Below, piece by piece: positions 34,185-46,170 of a stretch of 64,000 nt of DNA. Where the stretch lies: positions 2,701,001 through 2,765,000 of the forward strand of contig NC_088299.1 in the NCBI RefSeq assembly GCF_032854445.1. The letters are read 5' to 3'. The notes under the pieces are model-generated. The model was not told where the DNA came from. It worked only from the letters and a program-made list of their open reading frames with translations, and made no database searches. The translations under genes were made by a program, and so were the position numbers. Within the stretch, counting starts at the first letter, position 1, and every line of letters starts with the position of its first letter. The DNA comes from Liolophura sinensis. Lineage: Eukaryota > Mollusca > Polyplacophora > Chitonida > Chitonidae.

Positions 34185-34780
34185 CGATTAGACAACAATT
34201 TTAACTTTTTAAAAACAAATCTTCTTTAAAACGTAACTAGGGTGTTCCGTGAACTTATTAGCTATGTCTGACACAATATATTGGAGAGGTATTTGGAACA
34301 GAGGACAGATAAACTTGCAAAATCGAGCAAGTATTGAAATGAATCTCTTACTTGTAAACCTATTGGCATACATTGTGCCAGATTTAGACCAATATGTTCA
34401 CGTACTATTTTAATTTTCTAATTTAAACACGTAAATTGTCCGTTTTAAGCAAGTCAGTTAAAGCTGTAAAGAACAAACTTCCTGTTTGTACCACGATTTA
34501 AACTTGTATTGCGAACTGATAAAGTTAATAACAGAAAGTCTGTTTCAAACCTATATTTCGCCTAATAAATGGCCTGTGAAAGAACTGCATATATTAATTA
34601 AGTACTTAAAACACTGCTAAGGGTATTATTGGATGTACCCTGATCAGTGTAATCACGCAACTGTCTCCTCTGTAAAAAGTTACCGTGGTTCTTAGCGCAT
34701 CTGTTCTTTTTAAATGTCAAACTTCATAGCAATACTTTTTCCTCAGTTTTTCGTAACATTTTTTCATTAATCACGACGCC
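34185..34780. other. non-coding, nothing recognised (unit 1)
   Basis: AT-rich sequence shared with unit 2 (56,270-56,785). No feature supported. Confidence 0.4.
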
Positions 34781-34784
34781 AGCA

Positions 34785-35060
34785 GTCGATGAAACTTGAT
34801 TCCAAAGAAATCTTACGTGAAGTTGAATTCACTGGTAAATGTTTTTCGATTTTTTACTTCAATCACCAATTTTTTGTAACTTTTTTCATTAATCACCTCG
34901 CCACTAGGCGATGAAACAAGGTGATTTCCGAAAAAACTTACGTGAAGTTGGATTCACTGATACATACCTTTCCATATTTCACCTCAAAAACCAGTTCTTC
35001 GTAACATTTTTCATTAATTACGTCGCTTTAGAAAAAATATAGCTGAAGTTAGATTCAGTG
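34785..35060. repeat. 126-bp tandem array, about 2 copies (unit 1)
   Basis: The unit contains 'acttacgtgaagttggattcactgatac' and 'ttcattaatcacgwcgccac'. Unit 1 has about two copies, unit 2 about six (56,790-57,560). Confidence 0.85.
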
Positions 35061-35064
35061 GTAA

Positions 35065-35860
35065 ATATTTTTCACTTTTCCAGAATAATTCGTTACTTAG
35101 CTTTTAATTTACCCATAGCCTTCAGGCTTTAAATCGTTGTACAGACAGGACGACCGCGCTTTGTATAGATGAAATATGTGAACACCGTTATTAAATATAT
35201 TTATGTCACTGTTAAAAGTTAACTCCTTGTCTGTATTGATCTTTTCTCCCGACGGGCCTGTTTCAGGAAAAGTTCAGTAAATTGCTTTAGTTGATGCTTT
35301 TTTTTCCCGTAATCCACCTTGGAATGTATTTAAATCAAATATTACACAGAACTGCTCAATTAAAGCAAACGGTTTTGCTTTAGTGAGCAAAAAAAGTTAA
35401 AAGCGAAAAAAGCGAAAATTTTGGAAGTGTCGTTTTACTGTTGATCCAAGGAGGAGAGGACAAGATTTTAATTGTTTGTATATTCGTTATTTATGGTCGC
35501 TTTTAGTATTATTTCGGGTGCCTCCTTGTAGCAAGGCCGTCCCAAAGCAGATATACCAGTTCTTGCCTTTAACGCTTACTCACTGGACTTTCACACCAAT
35601 ATACTGACTCCGGGTCGCTTAGAACGTGGCCAATCCAAGCTGAGCACCAATCGATAGAAGTACCATCGATAGAAATTCACAGTCAAAGGCATGTGACTTG
35701 AATCAGAATCGAACCCCGTATCGTCCGCTGACGAAGGTTTTCCCCTCATGGAGAAAACCTGAGGTTTGGGAGCCTGCTAGCCGCGTTGATGCACTGGTGG
35801 ACATGTCAGCCTATATAGTAATAAAGCCACTAATAAGCCTGGGTGATCATTCAGGTATTC
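35065..35860. other. non-coding, nothing recognised (unit 1)
   Basis: Shared with unit 2 (57,570-58,360). 'tgaatcagaatcgaaccccgtatcgtccgctgacgaaggttttcccctcatggag' at 35,698-35,752 resembles a tRNA-derived B-box region of a SINE. Nothing else recognised. Confidence 0.35.
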
Positions 35861-35864
35861 GCTA

Positions 35865-35950
35865 TTTATTTGTTTATCTGATTGGTGTTTTACACCGTAA
35901 TCAAGAATATTTCACCTATACGACGACGGCCAGCATTATGGAGGGAGGAA
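35865..35950 (+). mobile_element. SINE tail fragment (unit 1)
   Basis: 'tttatttgtttatctgattggtgttttacaccgtaatcaagaatatttcacctatacgacgacggccagcattatggagggagga'. The partner in unit 2 is at 58,361-58,446. Confidence 0.75.
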
Positions 35951-36111
35951 AGCGTACTTCAGGTAGACGTACTATTACAGTATTTACAGTAGACCTTGTA
36001 AATGTGAAGTACGTGTCTTGACCTGCCTTCTTTCGTTCCTATCCACATAATTATGGCAGGGAGACCTACCAGTTTTGAAGTTTCAATACCCTAACAAAAA
36101 CGCTACGCTTC

Positions 36112-36268
36112 CACTTCGGCCGTACGAGGTAAGGTCTGCCAGGAACTTGTGGATGGTCGCGGGTTTCCCTCAGGGTCTTGCCGGTTTCCTCCCACCATAA
36201 TGCTGGCTGCCGTCGTATGAGTGAAATAGTATGGCGTAAAACACCAACCAAATAAATAAATAAATCAG
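36112..36268 (-). mobile_element. SINE tail (unit 1), truncated in unit 2
   Basis: 'cttcggccgtacgaggtaaggtctgccaggaacttgtggatggtcgcgggtttccctcagg', 'ccaccataatgctggctgccgtcgtatgagtgaaat' and terminal '(aaat)n'. Unit 2 keeps only the first 22 bases of it (ending 'ggtaaggtctg' at 58,634) and then jumps to flanking sequence. Confidence 0.85.
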
Positions 36269-36714
36269 AAACGCTATAGGTAACATCGATGTCACTATAA
36301 TCACCATGGTAACATTATTATTACATGTGTAACCCTTGACAACGGCAGTTATTTTAATAGGGGATCGTTTGTGCAAGACATCTTAACTGTATGAACATTT
36401 AAACATGGTATTTCATGGTTTGATTACTTATCTTATTTAACTGATTGGTGCTTAATACCACAGGGTCTCCGTGGAATCGGTATTTAGAGATGAGGTTGTC
36501 ACGAGGATCACATAAAATGAGTTTCATAGCCTTATACACGAACGTGACGGAGAGGAACGTGACGGATAGCGTAAGTTAGCTCAAATATTGGCCTTTGATC
36601 CCATTTTCAGTGGATTTAGGTAAGGAATTGGAACTTAAGAATCAGCATTTAATTATCGGTATATTCACTCATGGTTATCGTTAATTAAGTGGCACTATCT
36701 GGAATTGGCAATTA

Positions 36715-37075
36715 GTGAGGAGATTGTCACGAAGAAGATGTAGAATAAGTTTCGGGTTCACGGGGCCGAGCTGGTGCTTAGAATGCTATAACAGCACAAT
36801 GACTCTGGAGATAACCCCCAATGTTGTCGCTTTGAGTTCAAGTCCAGCTTGTGCTGTCTTCCTGTCTGGTGATATGTGGGAAGAGCTGTCACCAATCAGC
36901 CGATGGTAGCGGGCTTCCTCAGAACATTATGCTGGACGCCGTTAACTCTATCAGATATATTTGACAAATATGACTGTGGCTAGCATATTTGTGGGAAGAA
37001 ACCGAGTCCAAGGGGACCCATGACCCTTCGCAAGTTGCTGATATGTCTTCATACGTACGATCGGAGAAGTATTCC
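36715..37075 (+). mobile_element. composite SINE: head plus two tail pieces (unit 1)
   Basis: 'ccgagctggtgcttagaatgctataacagcacaatgactctggagataacccccaatgttgtcgctttgagttcaagtccagcttgtgctg' is a tRNA-derived head with B box 'gagttcaagtcc'. It continues into the tail body to 'ccgttaactc', then into an opposite-orientation tail piece ('tgtggctagcatatttgtgggaagaaaccgagtcc..gcaagttgctg'). Confidence 0.65.
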
Positions 37076-37079
37076 AGGT

Positions 37080-38110
37080 TAAATTTACCAATGTAAAATT
37101 CTGGGAAAAAACTACCAGAATGTCAATGTCAAGTAAAATAAACAGCTTTATTCAGCCTCTTGACGCAATGCCCTATAATACAATCACACCCAACGAACAG
37201 CACATTTGGCTGTAGTTAGTACTATAGGCCCCAAATGTGGATGCCTTCAGTAAATATATCCATCAGCAAGCTGCTATCATCTACTTCCGATGGACCACAT
37301 TTAAGAGGTGAACTTGCACAAGGTCACTTTCACGTATATAGTAACATCACGTAGCTGTCGCTATTGAACTGCACTTGTAAGATAAATCAGGGAAAAGATC
37401 CCCAAATCAACCAAAACGAAAACACATTACTTGAAACTAATATTAAACATTCGTGGAAATAAATTCTCCATACATATCTGCAAACATCTTTTCACAAACA
37501 GTTCATTCCATACAAGCGGAATGGGGTCAGGTTCATATACACTACAGATTTCGATTTTTACGAGATATGCTCTCGTTCCTTGTCTTACATCATTTGCATT
37601 TCACTGTTTTTTAGACAATGTACACGTGAACAATGTGATATGTCAGGCGCAGGCGAGATCAGCTGGAGATCTGCGGCAGTATATAGGACCGTGTCGCAAG
37701 ATGGAAGTTTGTAGGCCTGAGACAACAGGCGGTGCAACTGACTGTAGCTACATGTAGTTGGCGACCTTTAGCTGTAGATACAGTTGATGATCTGTGTCTT
37801 AAGATGAACAGCTGTTATTTTGTGTGCGGATAAAGAAAACGAGATGTAAATGTGGACAGAGCTGCTGTTCAGACAAAACTGTGAAATGGCTGACAATCGA
37901 AGTCACTCTCTTCCAAAGTTGGAGCAGTGGACATCTCTCTCATAATGATCCGGGATGTTTCCCTGAAAGAAATGAACAGATTTCGTTTAGGATCCGTTAG
38001 AAAGGTGGAAAGATTACATTTCGATTGAAGTACTCCCAAATTTACATTTGTACCTCAGAGGCATTTTACCCCTAAATTATTTTACCTATATAATAGAAAT
38101 AAATTTTATA
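37080..38110. other. non-coding, one weak ORF (unit 1)
   Basis: Shared with unit 2 (59,310-60,350). A segment at 37,830-38,000 reads 'CKCGQSCCSDKTVKW' on the plus strand, open in unit 2 but closed earlier in unit 1. Cys-rich but no family recognised. Confidence 0.3.
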
Positions 38111-38119
38111 AGTTGATTA

Positions 38120-38340
38120 TTAATTTTGACACTCCATGCAGCATTGTGATGACAAGGATACCGGGAAGAACCCGCAGAAAACCCACAACCATCCGCAGGT
38201 TGCTGCCAGACCTCCCCAACCCACCCACCTCCACGCACGACCGGGGATTCAGACTCCATGAGCTGGACTTGAACTCACAGACACAAGTCTTTTTGTTGAG
38301 GGGCTCCTGAGCCACCACACTGCGGTAGCAAGTAAACTCC
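38120..38340 (+). mobile_element. SINE in tail-to-head orientation (unit 1)
   Basis: 'gggaagaacccgcagaaaacccacaaccatccgcaggttgctgccagac', 'gaccggggattcagactccatgagctggacttgaactcac' and 'gaggggctcctgagccaccacactgcggtagc': tail body followed by the reverse complement of the tRNA-derived head, so the element is inserted on the minus strand. The partner is at 60,360-60,575. Confidence 0.8.
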
Positions 38341-38519
38341 CCATCCATTTAAGCCCTTCGGCTTGGTAATAATGTTTCGAGTTCCCGTGCGATAAATTAC
38401 TTCATAATTTAATACAAGTAACACAACTGTTACCATACAGAAGCCAGAATTTAAGATAAAAGTAAAAATAATCAGCAATCAACCGAATTGGAGATGAAAT
38501 GAATCCAATAAGTCATTAA

Positions 38520-40587
38520 ATATTTGTGGAGCTCCCAGAAGTAAGGGAAAACAACACAAATATATAACCCTGCTCTACGGGCTCTCACACCTAATCTTTT
38601 CTCAAACTGAGAAATAGCCTTTTGTTCATACTGTTTCTCATGAAGCATTGCTTTTGTTGTGCATTGCTGTCTTGTAAGTAAGGAGGCACACAAAGTTTGT
38701 TTCTGAGGCTTGTCATTTTGACGATTTCTCCAAAACATGAAGCTGTAAGAAGCTGTAAACCCTCCTTTCCCTATACCAGGTCTTGCTAGCACTTTGTTTT
38801 CTTGTATTACATTCCACAATTTCGGCTTGAGAGGTGGTTATCTAGAGAAGCGGAAATGTTTCATTGTAAAAATGGTGTTTAAACAGTGTTGTCAGCACCT
38901 GGAATAAATCAACTTTTCAAATGCCTACTGCATATTTTAATGTTATCAAACTGGAATTCAAACTGGCTGGACAAAACCATGTTGAAGAGGGCTTTCTGTT
39001 CTGGTAGTTCACTCCAAGATTCAAGCAATTTCTAAAAGAAAATTACCCTGGATGCTGTGCCCACCCAATACTCTGTGTACGGCAAAAAGAGGTAATCATT
39101 GTCAGCAGCTGAAGCCTGCAGGTCTGCTCATGGCAATATCTACAGATGAGATGGAGCAGTAGTTAATCATCATGTTTCTCACGTGATCATTAAGTCCTCC
39201 CATGTTCCTGTATTTTGCACGTCTTGGGTTTCTCTGCTTTAACTGGAGATCCTGGAAAATAAAATGACTCGTTGTCTTTAGCAGTTCAGGGAATACCTGA
39301 AATTAGGTGTACAAAGGCACTAGTTTACTTCAACTGTCAGGGCCCTGATAACCAACAACGTTGCCTGTTTCATTTATTTATTAAATATATACATGTATTA
39401 AACAGCATTTAAATGCAGAAAGTCAAAATTATGAGGAGTAATACATTGTAATACGTGACACCTGTCTTTGCTTTGGGTGTGGCCTTAAGACAGGAGGTGT
39501 CACGTATTATAATGGACTACTCCTCATAATTTTGGCTTTCTGTATTTAAATGCTGTTTAATACAGCTTTAAACACCAATCAAATAAATAAAGCAATCATG
39601 CTATCTGAGCAGTTCTCGAGATTAGAAAAAAATTAATCACATCTGCTACTGTAGTCACTTTAATCCAATTATATTTTTTATAAGTCAAATTTCTCAACAT
39701 TTACATGACATATAAACTTGCTAAATAATAGTTTCTGAACAATCTAGGTGACTTTCCCCAGGTAACTGACAAAGTAGCAATCCTCTCAAGATGTGACATA
39801 AAATTTACCACTGTACTTGTTCTTTGGTTGGTGAAAAGTTGGCAAGCTGTCTGTGAAACATCTCTCCACTTGCACTTCTCCCGTCTGGATGAAATGGTAA
39901 AGCATTAACAGCAGAGCTGCTAGATGCTTGCAGGTGTCATGTGGTCCCTTACCCGCAGGGCACTCGCAGCCGGAATTCACTGGCTCACCACGTCTATCCA
40001 GCTTTGGTTTGTAATTGTAGGTAACCTGGGATAAAAATGTGATAGTCAAGGGTATGATGTAAACGCATGTTTAATAAAAGTAAAGTTTTAAATTTTTGAA
40101 AGTAAAAAAAACCCTGCAAAATTCTAATTAAATACCCTCGACCTCATGGCCATTTTTAACTTTTAAAAGCAGTATTGTAACACCTGTACATTTATATAAC
40201 CAGCATAAAGAAAGTACTGAGCTGAGTTCTGAACAGGTTCACACATTCATAACGCAAGTGTTTACCTTGGTTTTCACAGGCACTCCCACAATGTCACTGG
40301 GGTAAACATGCGAATGTGTAATATACACACCGCAGGCCAGTATGCAATTTCCGGTGTACATCTTTTCACCTTTCTGAAGTGCTTTCATGTATAGCGATGC
40401 CTGTCTGTCACCTGCCAGTCTGTAGAGGAAGTAACCTTCAATCTGCTCCATCGTCACTGGAGGGAACAAAACCCTCTGTTGTGCTGTAAGCTGCTGAAAA
40501 CTGGTTGAAGGCCATTCTGGCTCTAGCGGCTCCGGTATTTGAATGGCAGGGGCCTTCAAATTATGATTTCTGTCATATGCACGCAAC
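38520..40587 (-). pseudogene. SWIM zinc finger / YqaJ-like nuclease gene, decayed (unit 1)
   Basis: Minus-strand exon-like blocks: 40,587-40,266 ('TMEQIEGYFLYRLAGDRQAS'), 40,025-39,809 and 39,251-39,102. The first two join in phase 0 over a GT/AG intron. Block 2 has a SWIM finger, 'CECPAGKGPHDTCKHLAA' (CxC..CxH), a zinc-binding fold of DNA/protein contacts. Block 3 ('NPRRAKYRNMGGLNDHVRN') does not follow block 2 in phase and ends in a stop. Near 38.8-38.55 kb lies a YqaJ-like region (phage-type exonuclease/recombinase fold), with 'QYEQKAISQFEKRLGVRARR' in one frame and the preceding 'TAS.F' motif in another. The phase break and frameshift, shared with unit 2, suggest a pseudogene. Such SWIM-YqaJ genes occur as multicopy, probably transposon- or virus-derived families in marine invertebrates. 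Confidence 0.65.
39392..39566. mobile_element. palindromic MITE-like element (unit 1)
   Basis: Left arm 'gtattaaacagcatttaaatgcagaaag' is matched by right arm 'ctttctgtatttaaatgctgtttaatac'. Inner arms 'attatgaggagta' / 'tactcctcataat' and 'acgtgacacct' / 'aggtgtcacgt' pair too, so nearly all of the ~170 bases fold into one hairpin with a loop around 'ttgctttgggtgtggcc'. It lies inside the intron of the SWIM gene and inside what may be an older SINE end ('caccaatcaaataaataaa'). No ORF, as expected of a non-autonomous element. Confidence 0.8.
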
Positions 40588-40599
40588 CTGTAAGAGTTC

Positions 40600-41850
40600 A
40601 GTACAATATTTTTATGTTATACCCTATAAGTTTATTATTTACTATTAAAATATTCCATCATCAGCAGACGTCACAACAGGATTATTTCAGAAGGTCTGCT
40701 GACCTCACCATGGTGATGACAACTTATGATTTTGCTACGTTAAAATACATGTACATAATCCTCCTAACAATGCCCCCTCCCCCGCCAAAAAAAAGAAGAA
40801 AAGAAACAAACAAACAAAGAAAAAAATAATTAAGATGCTTAAAAATTTCACAAACACGTCATTATGATGTAAAGACCAAGCAAAGATTCATTACTGTCAC
40901 AGGAGCGCCATTGTTATAACCTCTCTCCTGTTGTATATACGGCAGTCTCGTACCCCTGGCATCCCCTCACCCATCTCATCCCCACCCTCATGTTTCAAAA
41001 TGTAGATGACGTCTTAAAGACAGAAAAGAAAAGGAGTCAACAGTTTTCAATGATGTTAGAAAAGCGCAAGGTATGTTCTAGGCGACTGATTAAAATCAGT
41101 CTTCAAAGTTTGTATCATTTTTAGTATATAAATCGATAATAATATATTCAACGTGGCGACCTACTTGAACACGATAAATATACTACCCTTTACACCGGGT
41201 TAGGCGGAATTAGACATAAGCAACAGGCATCGTGTCAGAATTAGTGGATGCTCTGTCCATATTTACATATAAGAGAATTGTACTCATAAGAAACATAGAG
41301 TATAGGGGTTTGATGGAATAATATTGAGACACTAACTTTCGCCCATGGCCCATGCTAAAGGGTAGGATGTGAACATTCTGGCCGACGGACAAACCGACAG
41401 ACAGAGCCATTTCTTACATGTGTAGATGAAATGATTTTCATGTTATGTTGTCATATTGATGAAGACAGTGTATATAGTATTGCTACAGTTGAAACCGAGG
41501 ATAAATACAGGAAAATCCATGAAAGGAATTCAGAACCGTGCTAGAATGATCGCGTCAGAAGTAAAGACGCTTTAATGTGATCACTTGACAACTCCACAAT
41601 CTTTTGTGATTTTGTCTTTCGTACTTGTTTTTTTCAAACGGATTTAACACCCTGGACAAAATAATTTCATTTCCAAGACTGTGAAGAGATTACGCTTAGA
41701 GGACACCGTACCTCCCCAGGTACCGGATTAGAATTCGGGGAGCAGCCACGAAAGTAATAGGGAATGTTGCAAACGTGTCACGTGTGAGGAGTTGGGAGAT
41801 TGATGAGGTCCAGGTGTGCCGTTGAGTCCGCGCTCTGCGCGTGACGTCTG
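40600..41850. other. non-coding, nothing recognised (unit 1)
   Basis: Shared with unit 2 (62,650-63,890). An A-rich stretch at 40,785-40,830 and a GC-richer end after 41,700. No gene supported. Confidence 0.4.
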
Positions 41851-42130
41851 CTGTGTGACGTCACATGTTCCATGTCCCGCCAAAATGTCACGCGCGAGAG
41901 CATCAGCTCCATGTCGCGCCAAAACGGACCACTAGGAGAGCTTCATGTCGTTAGAGCCAAAACTGGGTGAGCTCCATGTTATTCGCGCCAAAACAGATGT
42001 CACGCGCGCAAGTGCAGCTCCTTCAGCTCCATGTCGCGCCAAAACTGACCAGTGGGTGAGCTCCATTTCTCGCGCCAAATCTGAACGTCACCTTGTAAAG
42101 TTGGGTTGAGGAGCTCGTTCAGCTCCATTC
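41845..42130. repeat. short degenerate repeat 'agctccatgtcgcgccaaaac'
   Basis: 'cagctccatgtcgcgccaaaac' and variants ('gagctccatttctcgcgccaaa', 'tccatgtcccgccaaaatg') recur about 6-7 times at 20-60 base spacing. The right window edge (63,925-64,000) enters the same array in unit 2. Confidence 0.75.
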
Positions 42131-42249
42131 GAGTGAAAAAAAAAGGTGTGTGAAGAGAGTGAACCTTATTCCGGATATAACGCCTAGACAACACCAGACC
42201 GCGTTCCAACAGATAATTATGTGACATGACAAGCTATTCTATAAGACAA

Positions 42250-42810
42250 TTCCGAAGCTATAGACCACATGAAGAAATTCGTCCCGCAAAAATATTACAC
42301 AGGAATATGTCTGTTGTCAAATCGATGTCAGTGATAGGGTATTCGTCGGATTTGTGTCATTTCAGCTTTCCAGATAGCCTAGGTGCTTTTTCTTTTTGTG
42401 ATGTGTTTTGTACAACATAACGCTAGACCTGAAGACCGTCGACTAAAACTGACATATTTATCATACGATCCTGCAATAGGAACCCATGCCGTATTTCGTA
42501 CAAAGAATAACTATGGGTTGTTTGTTGACACGGCTATAGACTGGGAACAGCCTTTGGCGCTGTATGGCTAAGCTAAGCCCACCTGTTTACACAGATTGGT
42601 GTAAAATTTAATAAAATAATAATTATTGGATATCATAGATGGCGCTGTAGGGCTAATCTAAGCCCACTTGCCAACATTCTTGCTAGGTTATCGCCCGCCG
42701 CTATTCGCTTCTGCGCATACATGAAGCTAGAGGCCACATGAAGAAATTCGTCCCGCAAAAATATTCGACAGGAATATGCCTGTTGTCAAATCGATGTCAA
42801 ATATTCTAGA
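42250..42810. repeat. two nested direct repeats beside the Polinton remnant
   Basis: 'ccacatgaagaaattcgtcccgcaaaaatatt..acaggaatatg.ctgttgtcaaatcgatgtca' occurs at about 42,265-42,331 and 42,735-42,801. Between them 'ggcgctgtakggctaakctaagcccac' occurs at 42,556-42,582 and 42,641-42,667. They may be terminal sequence of the Polinton-like element or older duplications. I could not match them to the other side. Confidence 0.6.
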
Positions 42811-42849
42811 CTCTACTCTACTTAGGCTACTATAGGACACGCTTCTGTG

Positions 42850-45800
42850 TTACAGATACCCGCTGTTCCCACCACAACCACCACCACCGCAAACAAAGCC
42901 AGCTCAAGTGGAGCAAGTCTAGAGGCGGAGGAGTCGCTCAAGCAAAAGTGGAAGATCCCGTCGCGCCAGTTCCAACCCGACCCGACCCAACCCAGCGAAG
43001 ATCTCATGCCTAGCGGTGAGAGTGATCTATGGGAACTGTATCGGCGGTATTTGCGCTCGATTCGGAGCCATTTTTATCGCGGCAAGCCGGTGCAGGACCT
43101 CTATGATTACCGGCTCAGCGTTCTCGGAACCATCCGCTCCTATCTGACCGCGATTTATGAGGACCAGCCGACCGCTTTCACCATCAGCTACAGCTTTGGG
43201 TATATCCTGCGCCACAAGGAGACCGGGCAGTTAAGGTATTATTACCCTAGCACCAACAATGCCCGGGTACTCGATGCGCCGTATCATGTGGCGAGTCGGG
43301 CTGAACTGCGAGAACTTCTCACCTAGCATCTCCCCAGCCAAGATCCACTCGCCTGGGCACAAATACCAGATGCAAAGTCGTGCACCTCCTCACCAACGTG
43401 TTGTTTTTTGTGCATAAACTTCCCCACCAACCCATCTGTGAGGGCGGGATAACGTTGCTGAATTACCCGGCGGGGAACAAGGGGCTGTACACGTTGGTGG
43501 CGGGAGCTCATGGTCCTTATAGGGACTATTTATGTTTGTTTAGATGCCTGGCTCTCCATATAGCCAAGGCCAACCCACAAAGCTGTGGACATCAGGCTCA
43601 CCTTTACAAGGACGTGTATATGGAGGCAGTGGAAATGCACCCGAGGTAATTCCGTAGGGTACCTCTCAGTGCACTGGACACGTTGGAGAGACTATTTAAC
43701 GTACACATTCAAGCGTACCAGCTCGTCCCCATGGACACAGTCGTACTCGGCTCAGTTCATCCATTGCAGTGCAGAGCGCTCTACTTCGCCCACCATGCGG
43801 TTAAACCTGCACAATCAGCATTTCACCTACATCAAGGACATGAGGCGTTACGTCCAGTCTTTCACCTGTCAAGTGTGTTCTAAGAGCTTTAATAAGCTAT
43901 AAAAATTACGACGGCACGGTCAAACGCGCACCGACGCCGTTCGCCGAAAGTGCCGGGGTGTGTATTCTATGATTAACCCACTATTTTCGAAGTGTTGGCG
44001 GACATGGGTATTTACCTCCAGGAAGGTGATGACGGAATGTTTCCTTACCGAGCATGTTACGACATCTAAGCATAACGGAATGGATGTCCCAACACATCCC
44101 CATGGGTGTCACCGTGAACTCCAATGTACCTGACTACGACCGGCCCATGTGCTTCATCTCTACCGGCGATCCCAACGCGCTCGTCGAGCGGATGATGGCT
44201 TACCTCAAAACCATCAGCGAGACCAGTAGCGCCTGTCTCACAGAGCGTTATGCCTACATCCTGGATGAGTTAGACAAGTGTATCGATCCCAACGACACCA
44301 AGCCGTCTTACACTCGGCGGGTGCGGGACAAATTCGTCGCCTATATCAACCAGCTTCCCGTCCTCGGCTTCAACTCGGGTAAACTACGACCTGAACTTGA
44401 TCAAACAACAGCTTTACTCCCACCTGGTCAAGAGCGGTGATTTGGAGTGTGTTATCAAGCGTGGCAGTAAAAACATGGCCCTCAGCACCACGCAGCTGAA
44501 ATTTCTTGACATTCGAAATTACCTTGCCCCTGATTACAGTTACGACAAGTGAGTGAAAGCTCACCAAAGGGAAATTTTGTTACAGCTACACAGACTCCCT
44601 CGCCCGGTTGAAGGAAACGGTGCTTCCACCCCGCCACGCTTTCGATAACAATCTGACCCACCAACCGTGCACAGACGCTGAGTACCAGACTCTGCAGGAG
44701 GTGTGGAGGAAGCACGGTATGCGTACCGTAAAATTTGTGCTGCGGAGGTATAACAACCTGGACGTCATCCCCTTCATGGAGGCGGCGTAGAAGATGTTCG
44801 TATTCTACCAACCATGCACGTCGACGTCTTCAAAGACTGTAATACCATACCAGGGCTCACCCTCCGTTACTTGTTTCATGTTTCTCGCTTCGTGTTCACG
44901 CTCAACGGTGAGAAAGACAAAGACATGCACGACTGCCTAAAGAAAACATCGTGGGTGGGCCGAGCATCATCTTTCATCAGTACCACGAACGAGGCGTGAC
45001 CCGTATACGGGGAGGTAAGCTCTGTCAACGGATCGTTGGTTGGATGCAAACGCATTGTACTTGGCCTGCCTTGCCTCACCTATGCCGGCGGGTCACGACA
45101 TCCGATGGCGATGAGACGGGGAAAAGTTCGTTCTCTCCAGCACCACCACGCGTCTGGCAGAGAAATGGCTGGACTGGCAGTCGCACCAGCTGGGGATACC
45201 CATCCGCCACCGGCTGAACCACACCGAGAAGCGGGTCGTTGATTGGCAACTGCCCGTAGACGGGTTCGCCCACATCGACGGACGTCCCACCGTCTTCCAG
45301 TTCCACGGTTGCTCTTACCACTACCACGGCTGTCACCACGACCGACACCAGGGTAAGCTGCGCTACAACAGCCGGCGAGGGTTGACAGATCAAGACTTGC
45401 GCCGGGAAGTGAAGACGAACAATGACTACATCTGCTCCCAGGGATAGTACAAGCCCGAGCGAGCCTTCCAATCATTCGCGGACGCCATCACCCAAACCCT
45501 GCGAGATTGGGACGCCGACCCTGCCAAGGCTCTTATCGGGGAAACCATGAAGTTGTTGGGAAATGCCGGCTATGGCAAAACCATGACAAACCAAAACCGG
45601 CATGTGAATGTGAAAATCTATCACCTGACGAAGACGCACAAGTTACTGGAGAGTGTACGGTGCCGTACCGTAGACCAAATCGATGACGACACCTTCGAAG
45701 TGTTGAGCAGCAAGCGGATCATTCGTTACAACCTACCCTTACAAATAGGAGGTATGGTGTACCAGTATGCCAAACTCCGTATGTTGGAGTTTTACCATGA

Positions 45801-46170
45801 TTTCATGACTCCTTTTTTCAACAAGGCGGACTGGCAGTACTGCGAGATGGATACGGACTCCGCGTACATGGCGTGGTCTGACCCAGGCTGGGAATCCTTG
45901 GTTAAACCTGAGATGCGGGCGGTATACGAGGAAGAGCGGGACAAATGGTTACCTCAACCCGACTGCTACGACTTTGATAAAAGTAAGTTGGGGCTCGTCA
46001 AAGCCGAGTGGACTGGTGATGCTATCGTCAGTTTGTGTTCGAAGACATACTATTGCTACGGCGGAGAGCCGAACAGTAAATACAAGCTCTCCTGCAAAGG
46101 CAAACGTAGTGCGAAGGATGGAGTTCCCCTCGACGTGAAACACTTTCTCCGTGTTGGTAAAGAGCTTCAT
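42850..46170 (+). pseudogene. Polinton/adintovirus-like protein-primed B-family DNA polymerase, broken
   Basis: Homology to viral/transposon family B polymerases is spread over several frames. An N-terminal block ends at 43,326. It resumes in another frame (43,380-43,640), then 43,683-43,900 including a 'CQVCSKSF' CxxC knuckle, 44,054-44,440, 44,600-44,790 and 45,140-45,447. The best part is the open 45,547-46,165 segment with motif B 'MKLLGNAGYGKT' and catalytic motif C 'EMDTDSAYMAW'. Multiple frameshifts and a TAG at 45,445 show that it is dead. Homology stops near 46,165, where the antisense capsid remnant begins, so the two 3' ends have been fused by a deletion. In live elements this enzyme copies the element by protein priming. 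The element sits in unit 1 between the two CIDE-N/RHIM genes. Confidence 0.85.

Noticed and set aside
44876-45475. Long minus-strand ORFs over the polymerase region
   Set aside because: They are antisense shadows of a GC-rich polymerase remnant. The plus strand carries the recognisable homology.
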